Positions 8,502-17,422 are shown, numbered from the stretch's first letter. The stretch: DNA of 64,000 nucleotides from Actinoplanes derwentensis (GCF_900104725.1 NZ_LT629758.1:2356001-2420000); one strand, 5' to 3'. Made by a program: numbers and translations. Notes: a model not told the origin generated them from the sequence alone.

Positions 8502-9719
8502 ATGCCCGAAGAGACCGCGTTCCCGAACCCGTGGGCGCTCGACCCACGGATCCGCCGGACCGGTGACACCTACTACTTCGCCGGTGAGCTGTTGGTCGCG
8601 GACCCGGACATGCGGGAGATGAACACGCTGCTGGGTCCGCTGCGAACGTTGCGGACCGTCGCCGACGACCCGCTCGCCGGGATCGTGACCCGGGTCGCGG
8701 TGCCGGCCGGTGACGACGGGGTGGAGACCGACCTGCCGGCGCTGGTGTCGTCGATGCGGGGGCTGGCCCGGGGCGGGCCACGGGTCGGGCTCAACCATGC
8801 CTTCGCCGCCAACAGCGGCGCGCCGATCACCGGCCAGCCGAAACTGCACGGCGGTCTGGCCACCGAACCGCTTCCGGTGCCGGAACAGCCGACGGCCGCC
8901 GGGGCGACCGAGTGCCGGCCGGTACGGGTCGCGGTCGTCGACACCGGGCTGGACCCGGCGGCGCTGACGATGCCGGTGTTCGGGCGGCCGCTGCGGCACG
9001 GGGTGCACGAGCTGGACCAGGTCTACCTGGACTCGGCGACGCGGCGGATCGGGCTGATGGGTGGGCACGGTACCGCCGCCGCCGGGGTGGTGGCCCGGTA
9101 CGCGCGCCACTGTGTGCTGATGTCGGTGCAGGTCCTGTCGGTGCACGGCATCACCGACGAGGTGAATCTGGCGGCCGGGATCCTGCGGGCCCGTGACGCC
9201 GGAGCCGAGATCATCAGCATGTCGCTCGGTGGTGTGTTCGAGGGGGACACACCACCGCTCGCGCTGGAGCTGGTGCTGGACAGTCTGCCGGCCGAGACCG
9301 TGGTGGTCGCGGCGGCCGGCAACGTCGAGAGCGCGACGCCGAACTTCTATCCGGCCAGCCGGGACGGGGTGATCTCGGTGGCGGCCGTCGACACGACCGG
9401 GGCGGCGGCCGTGCCGGCCGGGTTCAGCAACACCGGCAACTGGATCACGGTCTGCGCGCCGGGGGTGCGGGTGCATCTGCCGTACGTGACCGGTACCTGG
9501 GATCACGGGCCGCAGCCGCTCACGTTCGCCGGGCAGGTGGCGTGGAGTGGTACGTCGTTCGCGACACCGTACGTGGCGGCCCGGATCGCGGCCGCCACCT
9601 CGGCCGGGCAGAGCTGCCGGGACGCCGCGGACATCCTGCTCAAGGGGCTGCCGGATCCGTTCCCCGGGTACGGGCGCTATCTGGAGGCGCCCGGCGACTT
9701 CACCTATCCGGCACCGTGA
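8502..9719 (+). CDS. S8 (subtilisin) family serine peptidase, predicted cytosolic
   Basis: 405 residues. The catalytic triad is complete: Asp147 (VAVVDTGLD), His189 (GGHGTAAAG) and Ser352 (SGTSFATPYVA), with the oxyanion Asn274 (AAAGN). No signal peptide or membrane segment exists; about 135 residues of non-catalytic N-terminal sequence precede the protease domain, and the sequence after the triad is short. The lack of an export signal argues that it cleaves intracellular targets. It follows the small protein by 18 bp, and its 3' end overlaps the converging CHAT gene by 16 bp. Confidence 0.9.
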   Translation: MPEETAFPNPWALDPRIRRTGDTYYFAGELLVADPDMREMNTLLGPLRTLRTVADDPLAGIVTRVAVPAGDDGVETDLPALVSSMRGLARGGPRVGLNHAFAANSGAPITGQPKLHGGLATEPLPVPEQPTAAGATECRPVRVAVVDTGLDPAALTMPVFGRPLRHGVHELDQVYLDSATRRIGLMGGHGTAAAGVVARYARHCVLMSVQVLSVHGITDEVNLAAGILRARDAGAEIISMSLGGVFEGDTPPLALELVLDSLPAETVVVAAAGNVESATPNFYPASRDGVISVAAVDTTGAAAVPAGFSNTGNWITVCAPGVRVHLPYVTGTWDHGPQPLTFAGQVAWSGTSFATPYVAARIAAATSAGQSCRDAADILLKGLPDPFPGYGRYLEAPGDFTYPAP

Positions 9720-12292
9720 CAGATGAACGCTGACGCGGCCGGATCGCCGCGCGACGCCCACTGAGCCTCGGCGAGCGCCACGGACGGGGACGATCCGGCC
9801 CGCAGTCGATCGTGCAGGCGCACCATCACGTCGCGGGCCGCGCCGTCGCGGACCGGGGCGACCGTGGCGATCACCGAGCGGGTGCCCAGCGCCAGCAGTG
9901 CGGCGGCGAAACCCATGATCTCGTCGCCGCGGTGCACGGTGGACAGGCCGGAGTCGCAGGCGGACAGCACCACCAGATCGGGCGGGTGGTTCAGGGTCTC
10001 CAGGTCGTAGACGGTCAGCGGGCCGTCGGCCAGGCCCAGCGTGGAGAACTGCGGGTTGTCGGCGCGGAAGGTTCCGTGTGCGGCGATGTGGGTGCGGGCT
10101 GCGCCGTCCATGGCGTGCAGTACGGCCGGGACGCGTGCCTGGTCACCGGCCAGGGCGTGCGCTGTGCCGTACCGTACGCCCAAGGTCTTGATCTCGTCGG
10201 CCGCGCCGGGCAGACCGGGACCGGCGACCAGGACCGTGCCCTCGCCGGACGGCGCCGCGGATGCCGCGCGTAGCCAGGCGACCGCGCTGGGGGCCACCGA
10301 CACGGTCCGGTCGGCGCAGGTCGGCAGCATCCGCCACGGGACCCCGTGCAGCCGGCCCGATGCCACGATGACCAGGCCGGCGTTCCCGATCAGCGGGCGC
10401 AGCGGGGCGAGCAGCATCCGGTCGAGGCGGTCCGCGCCGGACGGCCCGGTCCGGTCGCGCAGCGACATCCGGTGCAGGGCGAACCGCAGCGCGCGGATCT
10501 CGGTGTTGACCGCGCCGACCGGTCCCAGTTCGCGGCGGGTCAGCCGGCCCCCGGCCAGCACCACCGCGTGCAGCGTGTCGTCGACGGTGATCAGTTCGAT
10601 CAGGGCCCGGCCGGCCAGGTGCTCGGTGAGTGTCCGGGTGCGCAGGGCACCGGCGCGGGCCACCGGGGTCGCCGGGTGGGTGCGGCGGACCCGGTCCCGG
10701 ATGGAGCGTTCCAGGTGGGCCTGCCGCAGCTGGTGGCGTCGCGCGTCACGGCCTTCGGCCAGGGCCTGTTCGCGGACCGCGGCGACCGCCCGCAGTTCGG
10801 CGAACTCCTCGGCCAGCCCCGGATCCTGCGGCGGCCCGGCCGGGCGCAGTTGCTGGGCGGCGGCCCGGCCGCGTTCGGCCCAGATCAGCAGCGACCGGGC
10901 CGACCCGGCCGACACCGCCAGCCGCAACGCGGTCATCACCAGGTCGAATCCGTGTTCGGCGGCGCGCACCCGCAGTTCGGTGGCGCCCAGGGTGAGCCGG
11001 TGTTCGTCCAGGGCGCGCAGCCCCGCCCGCAGCGCGGCCTCGGCGCCCCGGCGGTCGCCGCCCGCGATCCGTAGCAGGGCCATCGCGTGCCAGGCGCTCA
11101 CCCGCAGTGCCGCCGGATAACCCGGGCGCCGGGCGCGGGCGGTGTGCCGCAGCAGTTCGGTGGCCTCACCGGGCCGGCCGGCGGCGAGGGCGCAGCGGGC
11201 CGCGATCAGGGCGGCGTCGGCGGCCGGGGCGGCCCAACCGGCGTCGCGCAGCGCGGCGGCACCGGCGACCGCCGCGCGCAGCAGAGCCGGACGTGGCCGT
11301 CCCGCGGTCCAGTCGGTGCGCAGGCGGGTGTAGCCGGCGACGGTGGCCCAGCCGGGGCGGCCCTGCCGGGTGAAGGCGCGTTCGGCGAGGCGGGCGGCGT
11401 GCCGGGCGGCGGTCAGGTCGCCGCAGGCCAGGGCGGCGGCGGCCAGCAGCAGGCGGGCTTCGGCCAGGTCGGCGGTCATCCGGCGGCGGGTCAGTTCCCG
11501 GACGGCCGCGGTAGCCACGTCCCGGGCCTCCTCGTACAGCCCTGCCGACAGCAGCACGTCACAACGATCCATCATGATCATCGCCGGGGAGAGGTGATGC
11601 TGGACGTAGTGGTCCTCGGCGGCGGCCAGATGGGTCAGCGCGGTCACCACCCGGCCGTCGCGGCCGGCCGCGAAACCACGATTCCATCGGACGTCGGCGA
11701 CCGCCAGGTCCTGGCCCAGCGCGGCGTACAGTTCCTCGGCGCGCCGCAGGTCCGTCTCGGCCGGGCCCGGATGGCCGCGGTAGGCGTGCAGGACACCCCG
11801 GTTGTTGCGGACCCGGGCCTCCCAGTGCAGGTCACCTTCGCGGCGGAAGACGGCCAGGGCGCTGCCGTACCCGCGCAGGGCCTCCCGGAACAGGCCGCGC
11901 CGCTGCGCGACCAGCGCCAGCTGATGGCCGAGACGGGCGGCTTCGAGCCCTTCCAGGTACGGTGCGGCCGCCTCGCCCAGGCTCATGGCTTCGGCGATGT
12001 CGCCCTGGTCGGCGCGCACCAGGGCCAGGGTCATCCGGGCGCGGGCCGCCGCCACCGGCAGGCCCGCCGCGTCGGCCAGGGCGACCGCGCGGCGCAGATG
12101 CCGGGCCGCCGACGCGACGTTGTTGCTCTCCCGGCCGGCCAGCCCGAGAACCCGCTCGGCCGCCGACTCGGCCCCGGCGTCACCGGCTCGCCGGGCGGCG
12201 GTGCGCACCCGCAGCGCCTCGGCGCGGGCCAGCCGGGGATCGGTCTGGACCAGTCGCATGGCGGCGTCCGCCCGCTCCTGCACCGTCGCCAT
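9704..12292 (-). CDS. TPR-CHAT (caspase-like) protein
   Basis: 862 residues. Residues about 1-480 are alpha-helical repeats of TPR type rich in Ala/Arg/Leu; residues about 590-862 form a CHAT domain, a caspase-clan cysteine protease fold. The catalytic dyad is present: His739 in THIAAHGTF and Cys779 in VVLSACDSG. CHAT proteases with TPR sensors act in bacterial stress, death or antiphage pathways, for example the TPR-CHAT partner of type III-E effectors. It converges on and overlaps the S8 peptidase gene, so the two proteases and the ECF sigma factor form one locus. A GTG/ATG choice at the start is clear: ATG at 12292. Confidence 0.9.
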   Translation of the reverse strand: MATVQERADAAMRLVQTDPRLARAEALRVRTAARRAGDAGAESAAERVLGLAGRESNNVASAARHLRRAVALADAAGLPVAAARARMTLALVRADQGDIAEAMSLGEAAAPYLEGLEAARLGHQLALVAQRRGLFREALRGYGSALAVFRREGDLHWEARVRNNRGVLHAYRGHPGPAETDLRRAEELYAALGQDLAVADVRWNRGFAAGRDGRVVTALTHLAAAEDHYVQHHLSPAMIMMDRCDVLLSAGLYEEARDVATAAVRELTRRRMTADLAEARLLLAAAALACGDLTAARHAARLAERAFTRQGRPGWATVAGYTRLRTDWTAGRPRPALLRAAVAGAAALRDAGWAAPAADAALIAARCALAAGRPGEATELLRHTARARRPGYPAALRVSAWHAMALLRIAGGDRRGAEAALRAGLRALDEHRLTLGATELRVRAAEHGFDLVMTALRLAVSAGSARSLLIWAERGRAAAQQLRPAGPPQDPGLAEEFAELRAVAAVREQALAEGRDARRHQLRQAHLERSIRDRVRRTHPATPVARAGALRTRTLTEHLAGRALIELITVDDTLHAVVLAGGRLTRRELGPVGAVNTEIRALRFALHRMSLRDRTGPSGADRLDRMLLAPLRPLIGNAGLVIVASGRLHGVPWRMLPTCADRTVSVAPSAVAWLRAASAAPSGEGTVLVAGPGLPGAADEIKTLGVRYGTAHALAGDQARVPAVLHAMDGAARTHIAAHGTFRADNPQFSTLGLADGPLTVYDLETLNHPPDLVVLSACDSGLSTVHRGDEIMGFAAALLALGTRSVIATVAPVRDGAARDVMVRLHDRLRAGSSPSVALAEAQWASRGDPAASAFICHGAG

Positions 12293-12337
12293 GTTCGGTC
12301 TCCTATGGATCGAGGCTCAGAACATAGCCGGTCGCCT

Positions 12338-13219
12338 TTACCGGGTCGCCTGCCGGATGTGGTCGGTCACGGCGAGTCTGCCCTGGCGGGCTTCGGGGAC
12401 CGGGAGCAGCGGGTAGACGTGCACGGCGCCCTCCTGCTCGTGGTAGGTCAGCGGCACCGACTGCGGGATGCGGTCCCGCAGCACCCGGCAGTCGGGCATG
12501 GTGATGTCGCGGGTGCCGACCAGGATCTGGGTCGGCGGCAGGATCGCCAGGTCCCCGTAGAGCGGGCTGACCCGTGGATCCGTCAGCGCGACGTCACCGG
12601 CCCACGCGGCGGCGAGGGGGCGCAGGCCGGCCCGGCGCAGCCACGGGTCGGACGGTTCCAAGGCGTCGACCTCGGGGTTGGCCATCGACAGGTCGAGCCA
12701 CGGGGCGATCGCGGTCAGCCCGGCCACTCCCCCGGCCGGGCCGCCGGCGGCCTGGGCGGCCAGCAGCGCCAGCCCGCCGCCGGCCGAGTCGCCGGCCAGG
12801 TAGACGCGCCGGCCGCGGGCCACCTCCGCGGTGATCACGGCGGTGACGAACTCCAGCGCCTGCAGAGCGTGGTGGGCCGGGGCCAGGCCGTAGATGGGCA
12901 CGGCCACCTCGTGGCCGGTGCGGTCGGCGAGGTGGGCGATCAGCGACCAGTGCGGGCCGACGATCTCGTTGGTGTACGCCCCGCCGTGCAGGTACACCAC
13001 CGTCACGCCGGTGCCGGACGGCCCGGTCCGCACCCGGTGCAGGTCGAAACCGTGGTCGTGGGTGGTGCTCACGTCGTACCTGCGGGTGATGCTCTTCGGG
13101 GGTGCGGAGGGGCGTTTGGGGCGGGCGAGGATCCGCCGGCCGGCCTGTTCGGTGGCGAATCCGCGCTGGTAGGCCAGCCGGGTGAAGGCCGCCACCACGT
13201 TCATCTGCCAGCTCGCCAT
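12338..13219 (-). CDS. Alpha/beta hydrolase of the hormone-sensitive-lipase type
   Basis: 293 residues with HGGAY (78-82, oxyanion hole) and GDSAGG (Ser145 nucleophile), the pair that defines HSL-type esterases such as steryl acetyl hydrolases. A late His in EGAVHVYP (about 273) and an Asp in the preceding GTRDI segment complete the triad. The N-terminus is hydrophobic but not a clear signal peptide. It lies 45 bp upstream of the CHAT gene on the same strand, so both could be on one transcript. Confidence 0.85.
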   Translation of the reverse strand: MASWQMNVVAAFTRLAYQRGFATEQAGRRILARPKRPSAPPKSITRRYDVSTTHDHGFDLHRVRTGPSGTGVTVVYLHGGAYTNEIVGPHWSLIAHLADRTGHEVAVPIYGLAPAHHALQALEFVTAVITAEVARGRRVYLAGDSAGGGLALLAAQAAGGPAGGVAGLTAIAPWLDLSMANPEVDALEPSDPWLRRAGLRPLAAAWAGDVALTDPRVSPLYGDLAILPPTQILVGTRDITMPDCRVLRDRIPQSVPLTYHEQEGAVHVYPLLPVPEARQGRLAVTDHIRQATR

Positions 13220-13365
13220 GACGGCCTCCTCGTTCGCTGGCGCTGATCTTAGGGTGGTGGCCCGGCTAAATCGATCGCTCGATCATCCGATGGCGGTTAG
13301 ATTCACGGGCTCCACGACGTGTCCTCTTGTTCGGCTTGTTCCGCGCGACGTGAGGAATCGAAGAA

Positions 13366-14112
13366 ATGGATCTGCCACGTAGTTTCGTCATCCGGGAGCG
13401 GGATCACCGCATCCACAACCCGTTCACTGCCGCCAAGCTGGCCACCCTGGGGGCGGCGATCCGGTTGCGGCCGGGGCAGAAGGTGCTCGACCTGGCCTGC
13501 GGCAGCGGGGAGATGCTGTGCACCTGGAGCCGTGAGCACGGGGTCGGCGGCACCGGCGTCGACATCAGCACGGTGTTCCTGGCCGCGGCTCGCGCCCGCG
13601 CCGTCGAACTGGGGGTGTCCGGCCGGGTGGAGTTCACGCACGCCGACGCGGCCGGTTTCGTGGCGGCCGAGCCGGTGGACGTCGCGGCCTGCATCGGTGC
13701 CACCTGGATCGGCGGCGGTGTCGAAGGCACCCTCGAGTTGCTCGGGCGCAGTCTGCGGCCGGGCGGGATCGTGCTGGTCGGCGAGCCGTTCTGGCGTCGG
13801 CAGCCGCCGGACCGGGTGGCGGTCGAGGGCAGCGGCGCCCAAACCCGTGAGCAGTTCGAGGATCTGCCCGGTCTGGTGGCGTCGTTCGGGCGGTTCGGGT
13901 GGGACCTGGTCGAGATGGTGCTGGCCGACGGCGACAGCTGGGATCGGTACGTCGCCGCTCAGTGGCTCACGGTGCGCACCTGGCTCGCGGAGAACCCGGA
14001 CGACGAGCTGGCCGGTGCGATGCGCGTCGAACTGGACACCGCGCCGCTGAACTACGTCCGCTATCAGCGCCGCTATCTCGGGTGGGGAGTGTTCGCCCTG
14101 ATGAGACGCTGA
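13366..14112 (+). CDS. Class I SAM-dependent methyltransferase
   Basis: 248 residues with motif I LDLACGSG (41-48), an acidic post-I residue in GTGVDIS (about 60), and a motif near residue 107 (VDVAACIGATWI). The family transfers methyl from S-adenosylmethionine; the acceptor is unknown. It is divergent from the hydrolase at 13219, with a 146-bp shared upstream region. The same-strand macro-domain gene begins 49 bp downstream. Confidence 0.87.
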   Translation: MDLPRSFVIRERDHRIHNPFTAAKLATLGAAIRLRPGQKVLDLACGSGEMLCTWSREHGVGGTGVDISTVFLAAARARAVELGVSGRVEFTHADAAGFVAAEPVDVAACIGATWIGGGVEGTLELLGRSLRPGGIVLVGEPFWRRQPPDRVAVEGSGAQTREQFEDLPGLVASFGRFGWDLVEMVLADGDSWDRYVAAQWLTVRTWLAENPDDELAGAMRVELDTAPLNYVRYQRRYLGWGVFALMRR

Positions 14113-14161
14113 CCCCGTATTGACGTCGCGGGACCGGGCCGTCGTACGCGAAGATCTGCCG

Positions 14162-14635
14162 ATGGTGGAATTGAAGATCATCAAGGGTGACGCGACGAGC
14201 CCACAGGCCAAGGGGCCGAAGATCATCGCGCATGTCTGCAACGACATCGGCGGATGGGGCAAGGGTTTCGTGGTCGCGGTGTCACGGCGCTGGCCGGAGC
14301 CCGAACGGGCGTTCCGGCAGTGGCACCGGGGCCGGGCCGGAAACGACTTCGGGCTCGGCGCCGTCCAGTTGGTGCAGGTCACACCGGATGTGTGGGTGGC
14401 GAACATGGTCGGCCAGCGGGGCATCCGGACCGGTAGCGGCGGGCCGCCGGTGCGCTACGACGCGATCGGGACCTGCCTGGGCGCGGTCGCCGGCCACGCG
14501 GCGCGGCTGGGGGCATCGGTGCACATGCCGCGGATCGGATGCGGACTGGCCGGCGGCAAATGGGAACGCATCGAACCGATGATCGTGACGGCCCTCTGCG
14601 AACGTGGCATTTCTACCACCGTCTACGACTTCTAG
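14162..14635 (+). CDS. Macro domain (ADP-ribose-binding) protein
   Basis: 157 residues, essentially one macro domain. The conserved KIIKGDAT strand, the Asn/Gly ligand segment (AHVCNDIGGWGKGF), the VQVTPDVWVANMVGQ strand and the MPRIGCGLAGGKW loop are all visible. Such stand-alone proteins bind ADP-ribose or hydrolyse ADP-ribosyl or O-acetyl-ADP-ribose groups. I start at the ATG at 14162 rather than 14 codons earlier because the macro domain begins right there. An ADP-ribose-type NUDIX enzyme is encoded 2 kb downstream. Confidence 0.88.
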   Translation: MVELKIIKGDATSPQAKGPKIIAHVCNDIGGWGKGFVVAVSRRWPEPERAFRQWHRGRAGNDFGLGAVQLVQVTPDVWVANMVGQRGIRTGSGGPPVRYDAIGTCLGAVAGHAARLGASVHMPRIGCGLAGGKWERIEPMIVTALCERGISTTVYDF

Positions 14636-14652
14636 CGCCTATTTTGTCTGAT

Positions 14653-15324
14653 GTGACCAACGAACAGATCGTGCTCATCGGCGGGCTGTGGACGGACGTG
14701 TCGGTGTGGGCCGACGTCGCCGCCGCGCTGGGCCCGTCAGCCGTGCCGGTGTCGCTGCCCGCCCACGCTTCGGCCACTCTCGACGACCAGGTGGCGGCGG
14801 TTCTCGCGGCCGTCGACGCGGCGCCCGGCAAGTCGGTGGTGGTGGGTCATTCGGCGGCGTGCACGCTGGCGTGGCTGGCCGCCGACGCCCGGCCCGACCG
14901 GGTCGCGAAGGTGGTGCTGATCGGCGGGTACCCGTCGTCGGATGGTGCGCAGTACGCGGCGTTCTTCGCGGTGCAGGACGGTTTCATGGCGTTCCCCGGG
15001 TGGGAGCCGTTCGAGGGTGCCGACGCGGCCGACCTGGACGAGCAGGCGCGGGCGTCGTTCGCCGCGAACGCGGTTCCGGTGCCGGAGGGTGTCGCCACCG
15101 GGGTGGTGCGGTGGACCGACGAGCGCCGGTTCGACGTGCCGGTGGTGCTGATCTGCCCCGAGTTCACGCCCGCGCAGGCCCGTGAGTGGATCGACGCCGG
15201 CGAACTCCCCGAACTGGCGAAGGCGAAACATCTGACCCTGGTCGACATCGACTCCGGCCACTGGCCGATGCTGACCCGCCCCGCCGAACTGGCCGCCCTT
15301 CTTCGGGACAGCGCCGGGCGGTGA
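14653..15324 (+). CDS. Alpha/beta hydrolase
   Basis: 223 residues from a GTG 17 bp after the macro gene. The nucleophile elbow is GHSAAC (Ser about 75) and a late His sits in SGHWPML (about 206), with an acid in the preceding EFTPAQ region. The family includes esterases and C-C hydrolases; no substrate can be assigned. No signal peptide. Confidence 0.82.
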   Translation: MTNEQIVLIGGLWTDVSVWADVAAALGPSAVPVSLPAHASATLDDQVAAVLAAVDAAPGKSVVVGHSAACTLAWLAADARPDRVAKVVLIGGYPSSDGAQYAAFFAVQDGFMAFPGWEPFEGADAADLDEQARASFAANAVPVPEGVATGVVRWTDERRFDVPVVLICPEFTPAQAREWIDAGELPELAKAKHLTLVDIDSGHWPMLTRPAELAALLRDSAGR

Positions 15325-15363
15325 CCACGCGTCGCCTCGAGATTGGTGTGCCAGGATCACCCG

Positions 15364-15993
15364 GTGACGACCGCTGAGTTGTACGCCGACTTCGCCACCC
15401 GTGAGGCGCGGGGTGTGTCGCCCGTCTACGAGCGGCTGGCGCTGGCAGTCGCGGCGGACACCGTGATCCACCGGCTGCTGGCGGCGGTGCCGGTCGCGAA
15501 ACGGCAGCCGAACCTGCTGTTCGCGGTGGTGCGGCTGCTCGGCGGGCCGGTCGAGCAGCCGGGCGCGTTCCACGCTTTCACGGTCACTCACTGGGCGGCG
15601 ATCGAGGCGGACCTACGGGTCCGGGCCACTCAGACCAACGAGGCTCGTCTGCAGGCGGCCGCCGCGGTCGCCGCCGCCGACCCACCCGAGTTGATCACCG
15701 GTGATCTGGTCGACGACCTGCCCGCGCTGGCCGCCGAGGCCCCGCCGGATGCGACGCTGGTGGTCTTTCACACCTCGGTGCTGTACCAGGTTCCGGCGGA
15801 CCGCCGGGCGGCATTCATCGACCTGGCCGGCGCACTGCCCGGTCACTGGATCTCCGCCGAGTCACCGGAGGTGGTGCCGTTCGACGGGCTGCCACCCACA
15901 CCGGACGACACGTCGTACAACGTTGTCACCCTCGACGGCAGGCCGCTGGCCTGGTCGAAGGCGCACGGCCAGTCGGTGCGGTGGTTCGGGTGA
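15364..15993 (+). CDS. DUF2332 family protein, apparently with an internal deletion
   Basis: 209 residues from a GTG. The N-terminus (FATREARGVSPVYERLAL, QPNLLFAVVRLL) and the C-terminus (ITGDLVDDLPALAAEAPPDATLVVFHTS) match the two ends of the DUF2332 family as I know it, but that family is normally about 330 residues. The central segment expected between TQTNE and the ARADPP-like strand is missing, at about residue 94, without breaking the frame. The gene may therefore be a shortened, possibly inactive member. Function of the family is not established. Its stop overlaps the next start (GTGA). Confidence 0.78.
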   Translation: MTTAELYADFATREARGVSPVYERLALAVAADTVIHRLLAAVPVAKRQPNLLFAVVRLLGGPVEQPGAFHAFTVTHWAAIEADLRVRATQTNEARLQAAAAVAAADPPELITGDLVDDLPALAAEAPPDATLVVFHTSVLYQVPADRRAAFIDLAGALPGHWISAESPEVVPFDGLPPTPDDTSYNVVTLDGRPLAWSKAHGQSVRWFG

Positions 15994-16634
15994 GCGCCCT
16001 GCGCGCCGAGGCCTCGGCGTTCGGCGCCGTGCTTGAATCGCTGACGGCTGCCGAGTGGGAGTTGCCCACCCGTTGCGCGCCCTGGCTGGTCCGTGACCTG
16101 GCCGGGCATGTGATCACCGTGTTGAGCCGGGTGCCCGTGATGATCGCCGCCCCGGCGCCTTCGGCACCGGACACCACGGCGGCCGGCTATTACCGCGCGG
16201 ACAAGCGTTTCAGCGAGACCGCCAACACCGAGCGGGTACGAACGGCGCAGGCGCGCGCGGTCTCCCCCGCCGAGTTCGCGGCGACCGTGGCGGCGATGCT
16301 GCACGCCGTCGACGGGGCCGCCGCGGATCGGGTGGTGGTGACCCGGCACGGCGACGCCATGCTGCTCACCGACTTCCTCACCACCAGGGTCGTCGAACTC
16401 GCCGTGCACGGCCTGGACGTCGCCGACGCGCTCGGCCGGCCCGCCTGGATCACCCCGCAGGCCGCCGCCGTGGTGCTGGACCTGTTGTTCGGCCCTGACC
16501 GGCAGTCCGCGATCACCGGCCTCGGAGCAGACCCGGAGACGGTGCTGCGCCGTGCGACCGGTCGCGCCCCGGTGACTCCCGCCGAATCCGGCCGGCTGAC
16601 CGAAGCCGGGCTCCGCCGGCTGACCCTGGGATAG
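15990..16634 (+). CDS. Maleylpyruvate isomerase-family mycothiol-dependent protein
   Basis: 214 residues, start GTG overlapping the previous stop. The DinB/maleylpyruvate-isomerase N-terminal helical bundle is suggested by the LTAAEWELPTRCAPWLVRDLAGHVI segment (about 14-40; a W-x-T-P/C-W-x-V-x-DL-x-GH pattern), and the ELAVHGLDVADALGRP segment (about 133-148) supplies a second metal-ligand His. These proteins are mycothiol-linked isomerases or transferases in actinobacteria; the exact reaction here is unknown. Confidence 0.8.
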   Translation: MSALRAEASAFGAVLESLTAAEWELPTRCAPWLVRDLAGHVITVLSRVPVMIAAPAPSAPDTTAAGYYRADKRFSETANTERVRTAQARAVSPAEFAATVAAMLHAVDGAAADRVVVTRHGDAMLLTDFLTTRVVELAVHGLDVADALGRPAWITPQAAAVVLDLLFGPDRQSAITGLGADPETVLRRATGRAPVTPAESGRLTEAGLRRLTLG

Positions 16635-16641
16635 GTGAATC

Positions 16642-17187
16642 ATGGAACAGGTGAGCACCCGCGTCGTCTACCGCAACCCGTGGATGACGGTCCGGGAGGA
16701 TGAGGTCCGCCGCCCCGACGGTAGTCCCGGGATCTACGGTGTCGTCGAGAAACCCGATTTCGCCCTGGTCCTGCCGCGCTGGGAGGACGGTTTCTGGTTG
16801 GTGGAGCAGTTCCGTTACCCGGTCGGGCGGCGGGCGTGGGAGTTCCCGCAGGGCAGCTGGGGCACCGGCGGGTCCGGCGATCAGCTGGCCCTGGCCCGTC
16901 AGGAGCTGGCCGAGGAGACCGGCCTGCGCGCCGGTTCGATGACCCATCTCGGTCACCTGTACGAGGCTTACGGTTACTGCACCCAGGGTTTCGACGTGTA
17001 CCTGGCCTCCGATCTGGAGTCCGGTGTCCCGGACCGTGAGGTGACCGAACAGGACATGATCCACCGGCGGTTCACCGACTCCGAGGTGACCGGTCTGATC
17101 CGCACCGGCGGCATCGTCGACGCCCCGTCGCTGGCCGCCTTGACCCTGTACCGCCTGTCCCAGGAGGCCCCGTCGTGCAGCCGATGA
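16642..17187 (+). CDS. NUDIX hydrolase, ADP-ribose pyrophosphatase-like
   Basis: 181 residues. The NUDIX box starts in the GSWGTGG region (about 72) and contains RQELAEETGL (about 86-95). The preceding FRYPVGRRAWEFPQGS resembles ADP-ribose pyrophosphatases that cleave ADP-ribose to AMP and ribose-5-phosphate, though the extra Gly-rich insertion in the box (GTGGSGDQ) is a variation. The stop codon overlaps the following small gene (ATGA). Confidence 0.85.
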   Translation: MEQVSTRVVYRNPWMTVREDEVRRPDGSPGIYGVVEKPDFALVLPRWEDGFWLVEQFRYPVGRRAWEFPQGSWGTGGSGDQLALARQELAEETGLRAGSMTHLGHLYEAYGYCTQGFDVYLASDLESGVPDREVTEQDMIHRRFTDSEVTGLIRTGGIVDAPSLAALTLYRLSQEAPSCSR

Positions 17188-17351
17188 CCAAGCCCGAACG
17201 CCGAACCCAGACCAGCCGCATCGTCGGTAACCTGGCCATCGGCACCGGCCTGTTGCTCACCGTGACAGGCGAGGTCCAGGTCCTCGCCGCGCTGCTGGTC
17301 CTGATCGGTGTGGGCCTGCGGATCGAGGCAGCCGTCACCGCCGGTCACTGA
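17175..17351 (+). CDS. Small two-helix membrane protein
   Basis: 58 residues. A GTG at 17175 has AGGAGG seven bases upstream; an ATG at 17184 forms an ATGA overlap with the NUDIX stop and is the alternative start. The short basic N-terminus is followed by two hydrophobic segments (about 15-32 and 35-52) with a tight turn between them, so it should insert as a helical hairpin. No homologue is recognised. Overlap with the upstream gene implies coupled translation. Confidence 0.7.
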   Translation: MQPMTKPERRTQTSRIVGNLAIGTGLLLTVTGEVQVLAALLVLIGVGLRIEAAVTAGH

Positions 17352-17422
17352 TCTTGCCGCGGGTGCTCGGGTCGCGGTGTCGTGAGCGGACGCGGCCGGG
17401 ATTCTCCAGGAGGGTGTGGATC

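Noticed and set aside
6726..9761. 1,011-residue open frame on the minus strand
   Set aside because: Pro/Arg/His-rich shadow antisense to the NUDIX, sigma, small protein and subtilisin genes, which all carry domain motifs.
11087..13246. 719-residue open frame on the plus strand
   Set aside because: Gly/Gln/Arg-rich antisense of the TPR-CHAT and hydrolase genes; no domain, no ribosome site.
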